Assembly (NCBI RefSeq): GCF_007856155.1 | Contig: NZ_CP042266.1 | Coordinates: 3,968,001 to 4,032,000 of the forward strand | Direction of reading: 5' to 3' | DNA from: Streptomyces qinzhouensis | Lineage (GTDB): Bacteria > Actinomycetota > Actinomycetes > Streptomycetales > Streptomycetaceae | DNA length: 64,000 bases | Shown here: piece after piece, positions 8,448-17,285 of the stretch | Layout of the letters: the number at the start of each line of letters is the position of its first letter | Position numbering within the stretch: position 1 is the stretch's first letter | The notes under the pieces: generated by a model | The model's input: only the letters and a program-made list of their open reading frames with translations | What the model was told of the DNA's origin: nothing | Database searches by the model: none | Program-made: the position numbers and the translations under genes

Positions 8448-10532
8448 TCAGACGCCGATATCGCGGCCGTCCCGGCGCCAGACCGCCACCACCGACGGGC
8501 GGACGATCCGGCCAGGGCCGTCCGGCCAGACGCTCGCGGGCTTCTCGACCGAAGCGCCGTCGAGCTCCCCCGGGTGCTGCACGGCGACCAGGACCCGGCG
8601 CTCCTGGATCACCGGACCACAGGTCTCCGCACCCTTCGGCACGGTCAGGAACTGCTTCAGCTCACCGCGCCGCTCACCGTGCACGGCGACCCCGAAAAGG
8701 CCGTCGTGCGAGCCGAGCTGATTGCCGTCCGTGGAGATCCACAGATTCCCGTGCGGGTCGAACGCCACATTGTCCGGGCAGGAGATCGGGCTGACCTTCT
8801 CCTTGGGGAAGCCCGCGAAATAGGTGGACGGGTCCTTGGGGTCGCCGGCCACCAGGAACAGCCGCCAGGCGAAGCCGTCACCCGTTGGATCGTCCCAGTT
8901 CTCCGCCAGTTCGAGGATCTGGCCGTGCTTGTTGAGATTGCGCGGATTGGCCTCGTCCGCGCCGGGCTTGCCCGCCTTGCCGCGGTCGGAGTTGTTGGTC
9001 AGCGCCACATACACCCGCCCGGTGCGCGGCGAGGGCTCCACATCCTCGGGCCGGTCCATCTTGGTGGCGCCGACCTTGTCACCGGCGATCCGGGTGAAGA
9101 CGTACACCTCCTCGGCGGTCATGCCAGGAACATGCGAGGTGTTTCCGGTCGCCAGCGGGATCCAGACGCCCGAACCGTCGAACTCCCCGTCGTTCGGGAG
9201 CTTCCCCGTGCCGTCGACCTCCGCCGCCGGGCTGTCCCCGGACAGCTTCGCCACATACAGCGTGCCCTCGTCGAGCAGGGTGCGGTTGTGCTCACGGGCG
9301 GCGCGCGAACCGCCCTTCATCATCCGCTTCGAGGAGACGAACTTGTAGAAGTAGTCGAACCGCTCGTCGTCGCCCATGTAGACCACCGGGCGGCCGTCGT
9401 CCGTCAGCCGCGGCTGCGCCGCCTCGTGCTTGAAGCGGCCCAGCGCGGTCCGCTTCCGGGGCGTGTAGTCGGGATCGTACGGGTCCAGCTCGACGACCCA
9501 GCCGAAGCGGTGCGACTCGTTGGGCTCCTGCCGTACGTCGAACCGCTTGTCGAACCGCTCCCACTTGCGCTCCGAGGCGCCGGTGCCGATGCCGTACCGC
9601 TTGTCGGTGGCGCTGGAGCCGTTCGCGAAGTACTGGTTGAAGTTCTCCTCGCCGTGCAGCGTCGTTCCCCAGGGGGTTTCGCCGCCCGCGCAGTTGTTGA
9701 GCGTGCCGAGCACCCGCCGGCCGCTGGGGTCCACCGAGGTCCGCAGCAGCGCGCCGCCCGCCGCCGGCCCGGTGACCACGAACGGATCCGTCGCGGTCAG
9801 TCGCCGGTTCAGGTGGTGCTGGACCACCGGAGTCAGCCCGCCCGACCGCCGCTCCTCCTCGACCACGACGACCGAAAGACCGTGCGCCGCCCAGGCGATC
9901 TCCACCTGCTCGCGGGTCGGGTTCTCCGGGTCGTACCCCCGGAACATCAGCATCTCGTCCGTGTACTCGTGGTTGGCGACCAGCACCTGACGGCCCCGCT
10001 CGCCCGGCAGCGGGAGGAGCGACAGGAAGTCGTTGTTGTAACCGAACTGGCCCGCCTGCGCCTTCGCCGACTGCCGCCGCTCGTCGAACTTCGGCGCCCC
10101 CCGCAGGATCGGATCGCCCCAGCGGATCACGAGGCCCTGGGTGTAGCCGTCGGGGACGGTGACCTTGTCGTCCCGGTTGGGTGCGACGGGCCGGAAACGC
10201 AGCCCCCGGGCACCGTCCCCGCCGCTCCCGGCACCGGGTTTGGACCCGTGCCCATGGCCCCGGTGGCCCACCGGAGCGGCGACGGCCCCGGCGCCCCCGC
10301 CCGGCCCGGTGACCGTCGCGGCACCGGCCGCGGCGGCGACCGTCACCACGGCCGCGGCCCGCACCATCGAGCGGCGCGACAGAACGCCCGCGATGATGTC
10401 CCCGGCGTACTCGTTTCCGCTGGTGTTCGGGACCTCCTGGAAGCAGGCGTCACCACAGCGGTAGCGGCAGGTCAGGGCGGACCGGCCACCCGCGTGCGGA
10501 GTGGCGCTCAACAACGGCAGCAGCTTGCGCAC
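8448..10532 (-). CDS. phoX: PhoX-family alkaline phosphatase (DUF839), Tat-exported
   Basis: 694 residues. The N-terminus has the Streptomyces PhoX pre-sequence with CRYRCGDACF, then a twin-arginine signal (LSRRSMVRAAAVVTVAAAAG, R53-R54), so the enzyme is exported folded. The DUF839 body runs from about 95 to the end, including GYTQGLVIRWGDPILRG, NHEYTDEMLMF, MDRPEDVEPSP and FDPHGNLWISTDGN, which supply metal ligands in the family (PhoX binds Ca and Fe). It releases phosphate from organic esters outside the cell. The GTG start at 10532 has GGAGGAGG 5 bp upstream. Two or three 11-nt PHO-like units at 10612-10644 point to PhoRP control under phosphate limitation. Confidence 0.95.
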   Translation of the reverse strand: MRKLLPLLSATPHAGGRSALTCRYRCGDACFQEVPNTSGNEYAGDIIAGVLSRRSMVRAAAVVTVAAAAGAATVTGPGGGAGAVAAPVGHRGHGHGSKPGAGSGGDGARGLRFRPVAPNRDDKVTVPDGYTQGLVIRWGDPILRGAPKFDERRQSAKAQAGQFGYNNDFLSLLPLPGERGRQVLVANHEYTDEMLMFRGYDPENPTREQVEIAWAAHGLSVVVVEEERRSGGLTPVVQHHLNRRLTATDPFVVTGPAAGGALLRTSVDPSGRRVLGTLNNCAGGETPWGTTLHGEENFNQYFANGSSATDKRYGIGTGASERKWERFDKRFDVRQEPNESHRFGWVVELDPYDPDYTPRKRTALGRFKHEAAQPRLTDDGRPVVYMGDDERFDYFYKFVSSKRMMKGGSRAAREHNRTLLDEGTLYVAKLSGDSPAAEVDGTGKLPNDGEFDGSGVWIPLATGNTSHVPGMTAEEVYVFTRIAGDKVGATKMDRPEDVEPSPRTGRVYVALTNNSDRGKAGKPGADEANPRNLNKHGQILELAENWDDPTGDGFAWRLFLVAGDPKDPSTYFAGFPKEKVSPISCPDNVAFDPHGNLWISTDGNQLGSHDGLFGVAVHGERRGELKQFLTVPKGAETCGPVIQERRVLVAVQHPGELDGASVEKPASVWPDGPGRIVRPSVVAVWRRDGRDIGV

Positions 10533-10589
10533 TTCGTCCTCCTCCGGCGCGCACCGCGCCGACAGCGTGTCGGAATGTCTCCGGGCGTG

Positions 10590-10644
10590 ACGTTAGGGGG
10601 GAACGTGTGCAAAGTGGCGGACATCGCATGAACGGCGGATGAAT
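10590..10644 (-). promoter_or_regulatory. PHO-box-like direct repeats and -10 before phoX
   Basis: On the minus strand, units ATTCATCCGCC (10634-10644) and GTTCATGCGAT (10623-10633) follow each other without a gap, then the weaker GTCCGCCACTT (10612-10622). Streptomyces PhoP binds tandem 11-nt units of the G-T-T-C-A type. TAACGT at 10590-10595 is a possible -10. No -35 consensus is present, as expected for an activator-dependent promoter. Confidence 0.6.
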
Positions 10645-10851
10645 CCGGGGCGTGCGTACGTCGCGTCCCGGCCAAGCGGAACGGGACGGGCCGGGCCGGG
10701 CGGGCCGTACCGTACGAAGGGATCGGCGGGTCCGGGCGGGGTCACAGGCGGCCGCTAACCTTACGTGTCCGCCCTGACCAGGACACGACCGGGACAGCCT
10801 GGTCCAAGCGCGGACAATCACCGCACTTGACTGATGCGAAAGGGCTCACTC

Positions 10852-12825
10852 ATGGGCATTCGGAGTTTGCTGCGCAAGGTATTCGGCCGTGACCGCTCGG
10901 AGCCCAGCGAGTCGGCGACGGTTCCGCCCCAGGCGTCCGACCGGGCGGATTCAGCCACGGTGACGCCTGCGGCTGTGGCAGAGCCCGCGGCTGTGGCTGT
11001 GGCTGAGCCCGTGGCGGCGGTACCCGCCGAGCGGGCGTCCGAGTCGGCGGCGGAGCCGGTGGCGGCTGCGGCTGCGGCTGCGCCTGGGGCTGGGGCTGGG
11101 GCAAAGTCGGAGTCGGCGGCGGAGCGGGCGGCGGATCTGGTGTCGGCCGCGTTCGACAATCCGCGCCCCGCGACGGTCGCGCTTCCCGCGCAGACGAGGA
11201 CCGAGCCCGAGCCCGAGCCGAAGACGGAGGAGCCGGTTTCCGGGCCCGAGGGCGAGGCGGCGGAGTCCGTGACGGCGGAGAGCGGTTCCGAGCCCGCCGA
11301 GCTCGCTGACGCTCAGGTGGGGGATGCTCCGGTCGCCGAGGCGGTGGCCCCCGTGGCCGCCGTTGCCGATACGGCTGTCGAGGCGGACGGCGCGGCCGAG
11401 TCCGTGGCTTCCGCCGATGATGACGCTGCCGGCACCGACCTTGCGCCGGATGTGCCGGACGCGCCTGCCGACGCCGCCGAGGCCGAGGGCGCGGATGCCG
11501 CCACCGCACCGGCGGCCGTCTCCGGCGAGGTTCTCCCGCCCGCCGCTCCGGCGGATGCCGACGAGGCGCCCGCTGTGCCGGTCGCCGAGACCGCTCCGGA
11601 AGAGCCGACGGCCGTCGTCGAGGCCGCTGCCCCGGCCGATGAGGCTGTCGGTACCGACGACCTCGCGTCCGTCGCGGCGGACGAACCGGAGGCCGAGTCT
11701 GAAGATGCAGTGGATGCAGTGGATGCAGTGGATGCAGTGGATGCAGTGGAGGCCGCTGAGCCCGTGCCCGCCGTTCCGGCGGATGCGGCCGAGTCCACTG
11801 ACGTGGATGTTGTGGATGTTCCGGAAGAGCCGGCCGCCGTCGACGAGCCCGTTGCCGTGGACGCGCCGACCACGCCGGACACGTCCGCCGACGTCGCGCC
11901 CGCCGTTCCGGACGCGGGCCCGGACATCGCAGTAGCGGCCCCCGCCGCCGAGGTCGACGCGTCCGCCGCCGATGCGGTGGCCGCTGTTCCGGCGGATGCC
12001 GACGCGGATGCCGACGCGGACGCATCCGCCGCCGAAGCCGCCGATGAGCCCGCTGCCCCGGTGGAGATCCCGGATGTCGCCGACGAGCCCGTCGCCGATG
12101 CCGTGGCCGCCGCCGATGAGCCTGTCGCCGTGCCTGACGTGGCAGAGGTCCCGGATGTGGCCGACCAGCCCGTCGTGCCCGAGCCTGCCACGGGCGCTCT
12201 CGTGGGTGCGGGTGCCGCTGCCGGGGCTGTCGTGCGGGCCGGGCTCGAAGGGGTGCGGGCGCAGGTGTATTTGGTGCTGGACCGGTCGGGGTCGATGCGC
12301 GGGTACTTCAAGGACGGGAGCGCCCAGCGGCTCGGGGAGCAGACCCTCGCGCTGGCCTCGCAGTTCGGGCAGGACCGGGTGCGGGTGGTGTTCTTCTCCA
12401 CCGAGATCGACGGAACCGGCGAGCTGACCGGCGCCTCCTACGAGAACCGGATCGACGAACTCCACGCCTCCCTCGGACGGATGGGGCGGACCAACTACCA
12501 TCTCGCCGTCGAGGAGGTCCTCGCCCTGCACGCCAAGGGGGACGACCCCACCGGCCCCGCGTTCGTCGTGTTCCAGACCGACGGCGCGCCCGAATCGCGG
12601 ACCGCCGCGACCGCCGCGCTGACGGCCGCCGCCGACCGGCCCGTCTTCTGGCAGTTCGTGGCCTTCGGGGAGCACGACGCCAAGGCCTTCGACTATCTGC
12701 GGAAGCTGACCACGGAGGGCACCGGCGGACTGTCGAACGTCGGCTTCTTCCACGCGGGTCCGGCGCCGAAGGACCTCTCCGACACCGAGCTGTACGACGG
12801 GCTGCTCACGGTCTGGCGCCCCTGA
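10852..12825 (+). CDS. VWA-domain protein with long acidic Ala-rich linker (TerF/TerY-like)
   Basis: 657 residues. The basic start MGIRSLLRKVFGRDR is followed by about 400 residues dominated by Ala, Val, Glu, Asp and Pro, then a C-terminal von Willebrand A domain from about 470. The MIDAS motif is intact: DRSGSM (D477 onward), a Thr in RTNYHLA, and FQTDGAP. The domain matches the stand-alone VWA proteins (TerF/TerY type) that go with tellurite/stress ter systems, but no ter genes are near. The linker includes a perfect 9-bp tandem repeat at 11704-11748. ATG 10852 is preferred (GAAAGGG 7 bp upstream) over 10834. It is probably cytosolic or membrane-associated through the basic N-terminus; the partner is unknown. 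Confidence 0.88.
   Translation: MGIRSLLRKVFGRDRSEPSESATVPPQASDRADSATVTPAAVAEPAAVAVAEPVAAVPAERASESAAEPVAAAAAAAPGAGAGAKSESAAERAADLVSAAFDNPRPATVALPAQTRTEPEPEPKTEEPVSGPEGEAAESVTAESGSEPAELADAQVGDAPVAEAVAPVAAVADTAVEADGAAESVASADDDAAGTDLAPDVPDAPADAAEAEGADAATAPAAVSGEVLPPAAPADADEAPAVPVAETAPEEPTAVVEAAAPADEAVGTDDLASVAADEPEAESEDAVDAVDAVDAVDAVEAAEPVPAVPADAAESTDVDVVDVPEEPAAVDEPVAVDAPTTPDTSADVAPAVPDAGPDIAVAAPAAEVDASAADAVAAVPADADADADADASAAEAADEPAAPVEIPDVADEPVADAVAAADEPVAVPDVAEVPDVADQPVVPEPATGALVGAGAAAGAVVRAGLEGVRAQVYLVLDRSGSMRGYFKDGSAQRLGEQTLALASQFGQDRVRVVFFSTEIDGTGELTGASYENRIDELHASLGRMGRTNYHLAVEEVLALHAKGDDPTGPAFVVFQTDGAPESRTAATAALTAAADRPVFWQFVAFGEHDAKAFDYLRKLTTEGTGGLSNVGFFHAGPAPKDLSDTELYDGLLTVWRP
11704..11748 (+). 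repeat. Five copies of GATGCAGTG inside the VWA gene
   Basis: Five exact 9-bp units encode Asp-Ala-Val repeats. They use GCA for Ala, rare in this genome, so the array probably arose by recent slippage and may vary in copy number. Confidence 0.9.
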
Positions 12826-12833
12826 CGGCCTCC

Positions 12834-12861
12834 CCGGGCCAGGGCACCCGCCCCGGCCCGG
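12834..12861. terminator. Short hairpin between convergent genes
   Basis: CCGGGCC (12834-12840) pairs with GGCCCGG (12855-12861) in the 46-bp gap between the convergent VWA and AAA genes. A 7-bp GC stem; a weak call. Confidence 0.35.
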
Positions 12862-12871
12862 ATGGTGGGGT

Positions 12872-15800
12872 TCAGAGCTGCCAGGAGACCGGAGTCGCCG
12901 GGCGGTACGAGCAGTGCAGACCCGTCGTGAGGGACTCGCGGAGATGGGCCGCCAACTCCGGGTGGAGCCTGTCCAGCCTGCGCAGCGTGTCCCGGATGCG
13001 GGCCGTGACCGTTTTACGGGCGCGCTCCGCTTCGTCGCCCAGGCGGCGGGTCCGGCCGCCCAGGCCGGCCGCCGTGCGCAGTTCGTCGAGGAGCGCCTTG
13101 CGCTCCCGGGCGAACTCCGCGGCCCGGACCTCGTCGCCCCGGTCCGTCGCCCGGTCGATCTCCTCGTCCAACTGCTCCAGCCGGGCCCGGTAGCGGCTCT
13201 TGGCCCGGTCGTCGAGGACCGGATCGGCGCCGAGGCCGCGCGCCGCGATCACCGCCGCGCCGCCGTCGGGGGAGAGGAGCCGGACCGCGGGGACGTCCCG
13301 GCCGGTGTGGGCCAGCAGGGTCCGCAGGTCGAGGAGGCCCTTGGCGTCCGGGACATGCGCGGAGCGGCCCGCGAAGACCAGCTCCCAGACGGCGCCGTCC
13401 CGGCGGAACCGGGCGCCGGGGGAGGTGGGCGGGGCGGGCGAGGCCGGGGAGGCTGCTGGTGCTCCGGGTGCCGCGCTCCGTGCCGTACTACCGGAGAATT
13501 CACCTCCGGTTGTCTCGGGAGAGACTCCCGCCGGCCCCGAGGCGCCGGATCCGCCGTCCCCGCCCCTGTCCCCGTCCGGTGGTGGCAGCAGATGGGTCAG
13601 CCCCAGTTCCTGTGCGTCCCGGCGCAGTTGTGCCGCCAGTCCGTCGGGCGCGTCCTGGCCCAGGACGCCGAGGAGCGCGGACCGGGCGCGGACCGACCAG
13701 GGTCCCGCCCGCATCCGGTCGGCATCGCGCCAGGCGGACGTCAGCGTGGCCACGGCCGCCTCCCGGTCGCCCCGGGCGGCCTCCACCAGCCCCAGCCACA
13801 GATCCACCGGACCGCCCAGATCGCAGCCGTAGAAGGCGACGATCCACTGGCCCGACCAGGGCGCCAGGGCGGTACGGGCGGCTTCGAGCCGGGTGGGATC
13901 GCCGGACACGGCCGCCGCCTGGGCGGAGAGCCGCATCCACAGCGCGGTGTATTGCCGGGGCAATGGCATGGGCAGGGCCGCGAGTTCGTCGTGCATCCGC
14001 AGCGCGAGCGGCGCGTCGCCGCTCTCGGCCGCCGTCACCCCGATGACGAGCTGGGGGAAGGGGTGGTCCGTCGCCGTCATCCGGCCGACCTCGGCCCTGG
14101 CCTCGTCGAACCGGCCTCGGAGGATCAGCATCGACCACCGGATGTAGGTGGCCACATAGGAGTACGACAAGTTGTGGCATTCGATCGCGCCGAACTCGGC
14201 CAGGCTCCGGAACGCCTCGTCGAAGCGGCCGGTGAAGGCCGCGACCAGGGAGTTGTCCATGGCCCGGGCGAGTTCGAAGCGGCGCATGCCCATCCGCTCG
14301 ACGAGCGCGGCGAACTCACGGTGCTGGTCGTAGTAGCGCGGATCGCCCAGCTCCAGCAGGCTGACCCAGCGCATCGACGAGGCGTGCAGCTCCATTTCGC
14401 GGTTGCGCGTGCGCTGGGCGACCACCTCCATCTCGTCCGTCAGGGAGAGCCGCTCCTTGGCCGTGCCGAGGCCCCAGATCCCGTCGTGCCGGGCCCACAG
14501 GGCGAAGGAGAACAGATCGTCGTCGCCGGTGCGGCGGGCGGTGTCGGTGAGCCGGAGCGCCAGTTCATGGGCCATCTCCTCGGACGACGGCGATACGGGC
14601 GCCGGCCCTCCCGCGGCCGTTTCGGTACGGGCCTCCGGCGCGGGTACGAGCGCGGCATACGCCTCCCTCAGCAGCGTGAGCGTCAGCCGGCTCGCGCCGA
14701 GGGGGCCGGCGGCCCCGGAGTCGTACTGATGGAGGGTGATGGCGACCCGGGCGATCAGCGCGGTGTCACCGGCGAGCCGGGCGTGGTCCGCGGCCCGCTC
14801 CAGCATCCGCCACGACCGGGCCGGATCACCGCCCTGCCGCAGCTCGGTGGCGAGATTCAGACAGATCAGGGCATACGGTCCCGGGTCGCCGGACGCGATC
14901 TCCAGCGCGCGGCGGTAGTGGCCGACGGCCTCCTCGGTCGCGAGCCGCCCGGAGGCGTCGCCGCCCGCCGCGACCAGCAGGGAGATCCGCTGCTCCGCCG
15001 GGATCTGCTCACCCGCCAGATAGGCGTGCCGGGACAGCTCGGTGAGGACGATGCCCTCCCGGACCCCCGTGCAGTCGTCGGCGAGACGGACCACGGCGGC
15101 ATGCCGGACCTGCCGCTGCCGCTCGTCCAGCTCCTCGTAGAGCGTCTCCCGGACGAGGTCGTGGGCGAAGGTGAAGGTGCCGCCGCCGTGGGCCACGATC
15201 AACTGGGCGGCGACGGCCCGGGCCAGTAGCCGGTCGGCGTGCGGAACGGGGATTCCGGTAGCGGTGGCGAGCGCCGGGCGGTGGAATTCCGGCCCGATCA
15301 CCGAGGCCGTCCGCAGTAAGTCGACGACCTGCTCGGGCAGGGGCGCGAGCCGCCGCCGGACGGCCTCGCGCACGCCGGGCGCGATGCTGCCGGGGGTGAC
15401 CGTCGCCCCCGGCGGGCCCCCGATTCCGACGGCCGCCCCGGTGCCGATGCCGGATCCGATGCCGGGCCCCGACCCGGCCAGGGTGCTGCCGGGCGGTGCC
15501 GGGAGGTCGGGGCCGTCGCCCAGCCAGTTCCTTACCGTCTGCTCGATGAAGAAGGGGTTGCCGCCGGAGCTGCGGTGCACCTCGTCGACCAGCTTGTCCT
15601 CGGGCTCGCCGCCCGCGAACAGGGCGATCAGCGCGGCCACACCGTCCCGGTCGAGCCCGGTGAGCCGCAGGGTCGCCGAGGCCCGGGACGCCAGCGGCAG
15701 CAGCAGCGGCCGCAGCGGATGCTCGGGGGCCTCGACCTCGGCGTCCCGATAGGCGCCGATGAGCAGGATCCGCTCGTACCACGTGTGCTGGGCGGCGAAG

Positions 15801-16291
15801 GCGAGGAGCCGGACGGTCGCCGGATCGGCCCAGTGCAGATCGTCGAGCACCACCACCAGGGGGCGCCGCTGGGCCGCCGTGACCAGGGCCGTGGTCACCG
15901 CGTCGTACAGCGGGAAGGCATCGGTGGGCTCCTGGGCGTCGGCGGGCGCGAGGGTACGCAGCCCCGGATCCTCGCCGAGCAGCGCGCCGAGCCGCCCGCC
16001 CGCCGCCGCCTCCACGGCGTCCCACTCACCGCCGACGGCCCGCCGCAGTGCCCGGAGGATCTGCACCCAGGGCCAGTAGCCGGGGGCGCTGTCCGAATCC
16101 CAGCAGGTCCCGCTCAGCACCAGGGCGTCATGCCGCCTGGCCTCGCGGGCGGCCTCGGTGACCAGGGACGTCTTGCCGATCCCGGCCTCCCCCGTGACCA
16201 GCACCAGGCCGCCGTGGCTGTCGCTCGCCCGGCCTATTTCGGTCCGCAGGACGGCGATGGGGTGCGCGCGTCCGATGAGTGCAGTGGTCAT
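12872..16291 (-). CDS. AAA/STAND ATPase regulator without C-terminal HTH
   Basis: About 1139 residues. An N-terminal AAA domain opens with LIGRAHPIAVLRTEI; Walker A is GEAGIGKT (34-41) and Walker B is VVVLDDLHWAD (146-156). A winged-helix-like and TPR-like helical body follows. This is the MalT/LAL regulator layout, but the expected LuxR helix-turn-helix is absent. Instead the C-terminus has a strand-rich block (VWELVFAGRSAHVPDAKG), a charged coiled coil (KSRYRARLEQLDEEIDRATDRG) and an ending HCSYRPATPVSWQL. Streptomyces encode a family with this same ending; it probably senses and signals by protein contact. No clear ribosome site precedes ATG 16291; the open frame runs to 16516. Confidence 0.88.
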   Translation of the reverse strand: MTTALIGRAHPIAVLRTEIGRASDSHGGLVLVTGEAGIGKTSLVTEAAREARRHDALVLSGTCWDSDSAPGYWPWVQILRALRRAVGGEWDAVEAAAGGRLGALLGEDPGLRTLAPADAQEPTDAFPLYDAVTTALVTAAQRRPLVVVLDDLHWADPATVRLLAFAAQHTWYERILLIGAYRDAEVEAPEHPLRPLLLPLASRASATLRLTGLDRDGVAALIALFAGGEPEDKLVDEVHRSSGGNPFFIEQTVRNWLGDGPDLPAPPGSTLAGSGPGIGSGIGTGAAVGIGGPPGATVTPGSIAPGVREAVRRRLAPLPEQVVDLLRTASVIGPEFHRPALATATGIPVPHADRLLARAVAAQLIVAHGGGTFTFAHDLVRETLYEELDERQRQVRHAAVVRLADDCTGVREGIVLTELSRHAYLAGEQIPAEQRISLLVAAGGDASGRLATEEAVGHYRRALEIASGDPGPYALICLNLATELRQGGDPARSWRMLERAADHARLAGDTALIARVAITLHQYDSGAAGPLGASRLTLTLLREAYAALVPAPEARTETAAGGPAPVSPSSEEMAHELALRLTDTARRTGDDDLFSFALWARHDGIWGLGTAKERLSLTDEMEVVAQRTRNREMELHASSMRWVSLLELGDPRYYDQHREFAALVERMGMRRFELARAMDNSLVAAFTGRFDEAFRSLAEFGAIECHNLSYSYVATYIRWSMLILRGRFDEARAEVGRMTATDHPFPQLVIGVTAAESGDAPLALRMHDELAALPMPLPRQYTALWMRLSAQAAAVSGDPTRLEAARTALAPWSGQWIVAFYGCDLGGPVDLWLGLVEAARGDREAAVATLTSAWRDADRMRAGPWSVRARSALLGVLGQDAPDGLAAQLRRDAQELGLTHLLPPPDGDRGGDGGSGASGPAGVSPETTGGEFSGSTARSAAPGAPAASPASPAPPTSPGARFRRDGAVWELVFAGRSAHVPDAKGLLDLRTLLAHTGRDVPAVRLLSPDGGAAVIAARGLGADPVLDDRAKSRYRARLEQLDEEIDRATDRGDEVRAAEFARERKALLDELRTAAGLGGRTRRLGDEAERARKTVTARIRDTLRRLDRLHPELAAHLRESLTTGLHCSYRPATPVSWQL

Positions 16292-16595
16292 GACCACACG
16301 ATAGGAGTGGGGTACGACATTCAGCAGGGGGTTATGTCCACCGCGCGGTGGCGGACCGCGGCCCGGGCGGGATCGGCCGAAGGGAAGCCGCAGGTGGGCG
16401 GGTTGGGTGCGAACCCGGTAAGGAGAATTGGTACGGAAGCTGTGCGGACCCGGCGGTACGGCGCCGGGCGGTCCGGCCGGTAGCCGGTACGGCGGCGAGG
16501 GCGCCCGTCCCCGCAACCCCGCAACAACGAGGAGCCGGGGCGTGGTTCGCGCCCCGGCTCCTTCGTGTCCGCCGTCCGCCGTCCGCCGTCCGGCG
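16292..16595. other. Intergenic stretch with one terminator
   Basis: About 300 bp between the AAA regulator start and the flavin reductase end. Apart from the hairpin at 16531-16561 and the AAA promoter region, no convincing gene is visible. Confidence 0.5.
16531..16561 (-). terminator. Hairpin terminator after the flavin reductase gene
   Basis: GGAGCCGGGGC (16531-16541) pairs perfectly with GCCCCGGCTCC (16551-16561) around a 9-nt loop. It lies 35 bp beyond the stop of the minus-strand reductase gene. Confidence 0.7.
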
Positions 16596-17237
16596 TCAGG
16601 TCAGCCGCAGGTCCGCCGACTGCCGCCCGGTCCCGCCGCCGTCCTCGCCGGAGCTCCCGGCAGGGAACACGGCCGGGGACGCGGCGGCCGTCATCGCCCG
16701 GGCCAGCTGCCCGCCCGCGCGTACGATCCGGTCCGGCAGCGTGTCCGTCAGCGGATCGCCGCTGCCGCCCCAGTCCTCGGACGCCGCGTACACCCCGGTC
16801 GGCACCGGCTCGGCACGCAGATACGCGAACAGCGGCCGCATCGCGTGCTCCAGCACCAGCGAGTGCCGGGCCGTACCGCCGGTCGCGCCGAGCAGGGCCG
16901 GCTTGCCGGTCAGCGCGCCGACGTCGATCAGGTCGAAGAACGACTTGAACAGACCGCTGTACGAGGCGGAGAAGACCGGCGTCACCGCGATCAGCCCGTC
17001 GGCCTCCGTCACCGCCGTCACGGCCTCTTCGAGTACGGGCGGCGGGAAACCGGTGACCAGGTTGTTCGCGATGGGGACGGCCAGTTCACGCAGTTCGACG
17101 ATCCGGACCTCCACCTCCGGCGCCCCGGCCGTCTCGGCCAGGGACCGGCGTACGGACTCGGTGAGCCGGTCCGCGAGCAGCCTGGTCGACGACGGCACGC
17201 TCAGCCCGGCCGAGACGACCACCAGCCTCATGGTCAT
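16596..17237 (-). CDS. NAD(P)H-dependent FMN reductase, partner of the adjacent LLM monooxygenase
   Basis: 213 residues with the flavodoxin-like FMN reductase fold. RLVVVSAGLSVPSSTRLLADRL is the phosphate-binding loop; GLIAVTPVFSASYSGLFKSFFDLID is the flavin-site segment typical of the CE1759-type reductases; LGATGGTARHSLVLEHAMRPLFAYL follows. These reductases are commonly encoded directly after an LLM flavin monooxygenase and feed it FMNH2. Here the monooxygenase stop and this ATG are 48 bp apart on the same strand, with a GGAGG-like site between. The C-terminal 30 residues are Gly/Ser-rich and probably disordered. The partnership is inferred from family and position. Confidence 0.92.
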   Translation of the reverse strand: MTMRLVVVSAGLSVPSSTRLLADRLTESVRRSLAETAGAPEVEVRIVELRELAVPIANNLVTGFPPPVLEEAVTAVTEADGLIAVTPVFSASYSGLFKSFFDLIDVGALTGKPALLGATGGTARHSLVLEHAMRPLFAYLRAEPVPTGVYAASEDWGGSGDPLTDTLPDRIVRAGGQLARAMTAAASPAVFPAGSSGEDGGGTGRQSADLRLT

Positions 17238-17285
17238 GTTCTTTCCTCCTTGCGTTCTACGTTCCGCGGCCCGACGGTGACCGGG

